64,000 bases of DNA, taken from positions 17,031,124 through 17,095,123 of the forward strand of contig CM036242.1 in NCBI GenBank assembly GCA_020698575.1. Direction: 5' to 3'. The position numbers were made by a program, and so were the translations under genes. The stretch is from Bostrychus sinensis. Its lineage: Eukaryota; Chordata; Actinopteri; Gobiiformes; Eleotridae. Of the stretch, positions 59,690 to 64,000 are shown in pieces (the stretch's first letter is position 1; every line of letters begins with the position of its first letter). Under the pieces are notes generated by a model that did not search any database, was not told where the DNA came from, and was given only the letters and a program-made list of their open reading frames with translations.

Positions 59690-61016
59690 CAAGATCCTTG
59701 AATACATCAGGAAGATGGCCTCAACAGACGAAGTGCCAGGTGTGTCTCAGGCAGTGGAAAACAGAGGACAAGGTGCTGGAGATAGCATCATGGGAAGAAA
59801 AGCCCCTACATGGGATGTACCATCGACAGATAACTGAAGTGGCTGATATCCAGAAATCCTACCAATGGCTAGAAAGGGCTGGACTGAAGGACAGCACAGA
59901 GGCACTGATCATGGCTGCACAGGAGCAGGCCTTGAGCACCAGAGCAATAGAGGCCAAGATCTACCATACAAGACAAGACCCCAGGTGCAGACTGTGCAAA
60001 GAGGCCCCTGAGACAATCCAACACATAACTGCAGGCTGTAAGATGCTGGCAGGGAATTGCCTGGAAATTCCAGACTCACCGCTGAACCAGCGGATGAGTC
60101 TGGTCGCCTTACAATCAATTCGATTTCTCGGGCGGAGCAAACCCGAATTAACGGACAGCGGCGTTAGCCAATCAGAAAATGGCGGACGTGACGTTAACAA
60201 AGTGACAAGAAAGTAAGAAAGTAAACAAACGGAGTAGTAAAGCCACGAGGGAGGAGCGAGGGAGTTATTTCAACATTACCGTACCATACCGCTGAATGAA
60301 ACAAACTCTCGGCTCCTCGGTGCGCCATCTTGATTGTTGTCGGTGAGGAGACGCGTACGAGTGACGCTGCTCGCGAAGAACACGTGACTTAAATAAACCA
60401 ATCAAAATGCACGGTATGCTTGGGATTTGAGTAAACCACTGCGGACGGCGTGGTGACCAGACTGATATTTCTCTGTAGACTAACACAGAGACATATCAGT
60501 CTGGATTTTCCAGGCAAGGCAGGGAAAGCATACATGGAGCTTCATAACCAAGTGTCTGGTATAGTGTACAGGAACATCTGTGCAGAGTACAGTCTGGAAG
60601 TCCCTAGGTCAAGATGGGAAAAACCTCCAAAGGTGATAGAGAATGACCGAGCTAAGATCCTGTGGGACTTCCAGATCCAGACAGACAAAATGGTAATGGT
60701 GAACCAACCGGACATTGTGGTGATGGACAAACAGCAGAGGAAAGCCGTTTTGGTTGACATCGCAATACCAAGCGATTGCAACATCAGACAAAAGAAACAT
60801 GAAAAACTAGAGAAAAACCAAGGCCTCAGAGAAGAACTTGAGAAGGCCTGGAACGTGAAGGCAACAGTGGTGCCCGTGGTCATCGGAGCAGTCAGGGCAG
60901 TAATCCCCAAACTGGAAGAGTGGCTACAGCAGATCCCAGGAGAAACATCAGACATCTCAGTCCAGAAGAGTGCAGTCCTAGGAACAGCAAAGACACTGAC
61001 CCTCAAGGGTTAGGGT
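59690..61016 (+). mobile_element. LINE fragment, restriction-like-endonuclease type, split by an insertion
   Basis: C-terminal part of a non-LTR retrotransposon protein. The first half carries LHGMYHRQITEVADIQKSYQ and the CCHC knuckle CRLCKEAPETIQHITAGC. The second half carries the endonuclease region, with NQPDIVVMDKQQRKAVLVD holding the PD...D motif. It ends in VQKSAVLGTAKTL and LTLKG. This matches the R4/Dong/Rex6-type LINEs common in fish. The 5' reverse-transcriptase part is absent, the usual 5' truncation. The frame is interrupted at 60057-60517 by another element; without it the two halves join in frame at LAG|KAYM. Exact 3' end uncertain. Confidence 0.82.
60057..60517. mobile_element. 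Hairpin-ended non-autonomous DNA transposon, 9-bp target duplication
   Basis: 461-bp insertion in the LINE. Both ends read TTGCCTGGAAA(T/A)TCCAGACT inward, and GGCAGGGAA occurs on each side (60048-60056 and 60518-60526). Each end also folds on itself: left, CCAGACTCA with TGAGTCTGG around CCGCTG/CAGCGG; right, CCAGACTGATAT with ATATCAGTCTGG. No transposase. A 9-bp duplication is typical of Mutator-like elements; that assignment is an inference. The interior is CpG-rich and promoter-like. Confidence 0.85.
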
Positions 61017-61043
61017 TAGGACCCGAGCTGGGATGGATGAGAT

Positions 61044-61044
<1 letters not shown>

Positions 61045-61091
<47 letters not shown>
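61045..61091. repeat. (TA)n microsatellite, left block
   Basis: About 23 TA units directly after the LINE 3' region. Confidence 0.92.
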
Positions 61092-61094
<3 letters not shown>

Positions 61095-62068
61095 GGCCAG
61101 GAATCAATGAAAAAAAATTAACGAATTAATCGCAAATCTGAAAAACAATTAATCGTAATCGCATTATGAATTCACGTACAAACACAAAATTGTAAATTTA
61201 GAAAGTTTATTTTGAATTAACCTTCCCATACTTTACTGTAAACTTGTGCAATGCAAACAAAACTTTCAAAGAAAATAAATTAATAGTCTCTTTGAGACCT
61301 GTAACTTGTCTTCATTGACAAAGCTTGCCTACATAAGGTACAACCACAATACACAACACTTACCTAAAAAAGCTCTGGGGTGCTTAGCTTTGAGATGATA
61401 TGTTAGGGACGAGTTACTCCAGTGATAATTGAACTCACCCTTGCATAGACTGCACATAACTTTTGTTTTGTCTCTATTGCTGTCTGGTGACGATTTGAAA
61501 CGGAATTGTCCATTTAGCAATATCTCTTTTTGGTCACTCATGTTGCTTTAGCTCGTTCACTTGTTGCATTAGGCTCGTTCGAGATGAACTGCGCCTCGCC
61601 TGGATTGTGAACGAGAGTGCACGGCCGCAACAGGAGGAGAGGAAATACACCTGTAGTGAACTCGGACAGTTTGTATCGGTGCGTTACGTTTCTGATCAGC
61701 ACTAAACTCAGATCCGATCCCCTGTCCGTTCACCGCTGACAGGTGTGCGTTCGCAGTTGCTCCTGATGAACTGCGGCGGCTCAGGCGTTGGTCTCGTTTG
61801 GATCTCATGGTGACCGTCGCACTTGTGACATTAGAACAAGTTGGTAGTAAGTCGGACACAAATCTAACCAACGTGCACTGCGCAAGTCTGGCTCATCTCG
61901 AACGCGCATGTTGTTCTTCTACGCTCGCGCGGTGCATTTCTGCTCCGCTGGAAGACACGAGGCGCGTCGCTGCCTGTGTCAGTGTTGTCGTAATATTTTT
62001 GTTGTGATCAAATTAATCGATGCGTCAACTGAAATTAACGCCATTAAATCAATAAATTAACGCACTAC

Positions 62069-62071
<3 letters not shown>
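61092..62071 (-). mobile_element. hAT-like element inserted in a (TA)n array (probable)
   Basis: About 980 bp between two (TA)n blocks. Both borders carry AATTAACG/AATTAATCG motifs in inverted sense. On the minus strand a CpG-rich leader (about 62000-61560) precedes a short BED-finger exon with a consensus donor. Clean terminal repeats and a target duplication cannot be defined, because any 8-bp duplication would be hidden in the TA repeats. Confidence 0.6.
61364..61541 (-). pseudogene. BED zinc-finger exon of a hAT transposase
   Basis: Minus-strand ATG at 61541 begins MSDQKEILLNGQFRFKSSPD and contains CSLCKGEFNYH with a following SSLTYHLKAKH, the C-x2-C...H-x4-H pattern of a BED finger, as in hAT transposases. 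The exon ends at 61364 with donor GTAAGT. No downstream catalytic exon is found between here and the element edge, so it is a remnant. Confidence 0.6.

Positions 62072-62139
<68 letters not shown>
62072..62139. repeat. (TA)n microsatellite, right block
   Basis: About 34 TA units, continuing the array interrupted by the hAT-like element. Confidence 0.92.
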
Positions 62140-62143
<4 letters not shown>

Positions 62144-62472
62144 TATATAGCTTATAATATATAATTTTACATTTCACTACTATGTATAATATCAAACTAC
62201 CCCTATCTTCTCTGTACTTTAGAACGACATGAATATCCACTGATAACAGAACACTGTGAGATGTTCACTGAAAAGAGATGATAATAGAACAAAAATGAGA
62301 TTAGGCTAGTTAGCCCTCTTGGTTTACGCTACTCTGTAGATAATAGATAGTTGGAAAGGTTGGAGAGTTTAATATCATTTTTCTCCTCAATGTTGATAGA
62401 GATGAGAGCTAATAAACACTTTATTTACCATTATTTACTCAGGATACTCAGCTATAAAAAAAAATCTCACTG

Positions 62473-62901
62473 CAGGGCTCCAGACTAACTTTTTTTTTTT
62501 GCCAGGAGCACCGTAGCCCCTGACTAAAAATATTTAGGCGCACAAGCAGAAAATTTAGGCTGAGCCTGTGTGAGTTCCGCCACTGCGCTGCTGAAGGGAG
62601 GAGGTGGGGCAAAGTGTCAGAGACGGGGTCGGGGAAACAACAGATCAGCGGCGCTGTTATTAGGCTGTGTCTGACATCATTCGAAACTACAAACACAACC
62701 CTAACGCAGATTACTCAGATTATTAACATAATAACAATATTCAGCGCCTCTGAGAGAGGAAGAGATAACGTATTCATTAAAAATAATGTAAAGTCAGAAA
62801 TTATCAGGTCGCACATGTGCGAGTAGTTGGAAAAGAATTACTCGCACAGACCCATAAAATGGTCGCAAAATGCGTGCATTTGGTCGCAGTCTGGAGCCCT
62901 G
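62473..62901. mobile_element. hAT-like MITE
   Basis: 429 bp with inverted ends CAGGGCTCCAGACT and AGTCTGGAGCCCTG (perfect over 14 bases). The right subterminal region repeats GTCGCA and ACTCGCAC motifs. The flanking 8-mers are not clearly identical, so the duplication is decayed. No transposase frame. Confidence 0.75.
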
Positions 62902-63125
62902 GACTGCCTTTTTTGTATGTTAGCCTTGCATTCAGTTGCATGCACATCAGAGCACCCTAATTGGCCTGTCAGTGGAACATGTCCCTTTCCATCCCCTCCA
63001 GAGGAATGGCTGCCACCGCCCAGAGCTCAATGCCTTTTTCATAAGACTGCAATCAATTCTTAGGTTTAAATTACCTCTGCCTGCGGCTAATGTCCCTTAC
63101 CCGATCCTCCATTTATCTCAATGTC

Positions 63126-63132
<7 letters not shown>

Positions 63133-63157
<25 letters not shown>

Positions 63158-63160
63158 TTT
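63133..63160. repeat. Poly(T) tract
   Basis: A run of about 26 T residues. Confidence 0.85.
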
Positions 63161-63386
63161 GCGCTTCGTGCTTTTCCTTTTTTCACTTTTTGGTCACATC
63201 ATTTGGATGCAATTCTTTCTCCTACTCCTAACTGGGCTCTGGCAACTTTGCAAGCTTCACTGTCCTGCATCCTTATAGTATTTGTACTTTTCAACAATTA
63301 TAGAGAACTGAATTAGTTTTGCAAAGCTATGAGGAATATCAGCCTGTTCCAATTGAACGATAGCAGCCAAGCTTTCGGAACAGCGT

Positions 63387-63390
<4 letters not shown>

Positions 63391-63420
<30 letters not shown>
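63391..63420. repeat. Poly(A) tract
   Basis: A run of 30 A residues. Confidence 0.9.
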
Positions 63421-63422
<2 letters not shown>

Positions 63423-64000
63423 GGCCTATTTTTTATTCTTGAGTATTCTTTGCCATCTTAGAAAATATTTTACAGGATAAGAAAATAGTACCAGAATGAA
63501 TAGCTTGATTCTGCTCATGTTTACCAGTATAGGTTAATAAAAGTGGCACGCACATGTGATGATCTCATATTTGCCTTATACCTGGGTAACCATCAGGGGA
63601 GAAGCCTCATTCTGTAATCTCCAGACGGAGGGGAGGAGTCAGTGTTGCTAAGGTTGCAGTGGCAGTGCACAAGAAGCATGATATACATAAACATTGTTCC
63701 ATATGTGTTATTTCAATTGGTAATAAGCAAGCAGGAAATACATTCATGGTATTGTGAATCCAGCATGAAACGTCTCACACATGTTGATATGAACTCAACA
63801 ACACCAACTAGAGTATGTCCTCAACCTCAATTCAACCTTCAAGACAACATACCGCTGAAGATTATTGCCTGCACTATCCCGCACTATAACCATTAACCTG
63901 GAAGAAGGAGCCTTTGACCTTGAATGAGAGCTTTTTATAGACCACCTGTGCTGGGTACACAGGGTGACTTTGTGCATCTATGCTCCATTAGAACATCCCC

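Larger units (their letters stand above)
58965..64000 (+). other. snap25 intron, runs off the window end
   Basis: Contains most of the window's transposon debris: a split LINE (59690-61016), a nested hairpin-ended element (60057-60517), a hAT-like element in an AT repeat (about 61092-62070) and a hAT-like MITE (62473-62901). 62902-64000 has poly(T) (63133-63160) and poly(A) (63391-63420) but no exon. Confidence 0.7.

Noticed and set aside
60542..61006. 154-codon minus-strand frame opposite the LINE
   Set aside because: Shadow of the LINE endonuclease frame on the + strand.
61008..61020. Telomere-like AGGGTTAGGGTTAGG at the end of the LINE fragment
   Set aside because: Only two units, and they overlap the LINE coding end and stop codon; no interstitial telomeric array.
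61569..61871. 100-codon minus-strand frame and 69-codon plus-strand frame in the CpG-rich part of the hAT-like element
   Set aside because: CpG-rich sequence has few stops by chance; no domain recognised.

Overview
The window looks like teleost fish nuclear DNA. It holds vertebrate genes split by GT-AG introns that are short for a vertebrate, and a dense scatter of fish-type transposons (Tc1, hAT and TTAA MITEs, tRNA-derived SINEs, a restriction-like-endonuclease LINE). Three protein genes lie on the + strand. No viral sequence, CRISPR array, rRNA or functional tRNA gene was seen.

(1) igf1r, 3132-29291: all 21 coding exons of the type 1 insulin-like growth factor receptor can be placed, from signal peptide to the conserved C-terminal tail. 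Exon phases and splice sites agree throughout and give 1424 residues, with one exception: exon 5 carries one extra base at 22317-22320, which creates a TGA at 22329. This is either an assembly error or a mutation that would leave only about 407 residues of ectodomain. Intron 2 (14.3 kb) holds a hAT MITE, SINEs, a nearly intact Tc1-like transposon and an internal 0.4-kb duplication.

(2) lrrc28, 33050-36287: nine coding exons, 361 residues, complete. It follows a short CpG-containing promoter with NRF1-like and CRE sites. The order igf1r then lrrc28 matches the human 15q26 neighbourhood, although synm and ttc23 are not between them here.

(3) snap25, 51964 to beyond 64000: only the first three coding exons (residues 1-54) are in the window. 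They include the zero-layer glutamine of the first SNARE helix.

The 15.7 kb between lrrc28 and snap25 has no recognised protein gene. It contains SINEs, a LINE tail, MITEs, promoter-like CpG patches and one isolated open exon-like segment. The last 7 kb, in a snap25 intron, is the richest transposon region: a deleted hAT with a BED zinc finger, a LINE fragment split by a hairpin-ended element with a 9-bp target duplication, a hAT-like element sitting in an AT microsatellite, and another hAT-like MITE.

I found no undescribed multi-gene system. The observations most worth checking are the igf1r frameshift, the hairpin-ended element nested in the LINE, and the intron 2 duplication. All identifications are by eye and from memory of the protein families.
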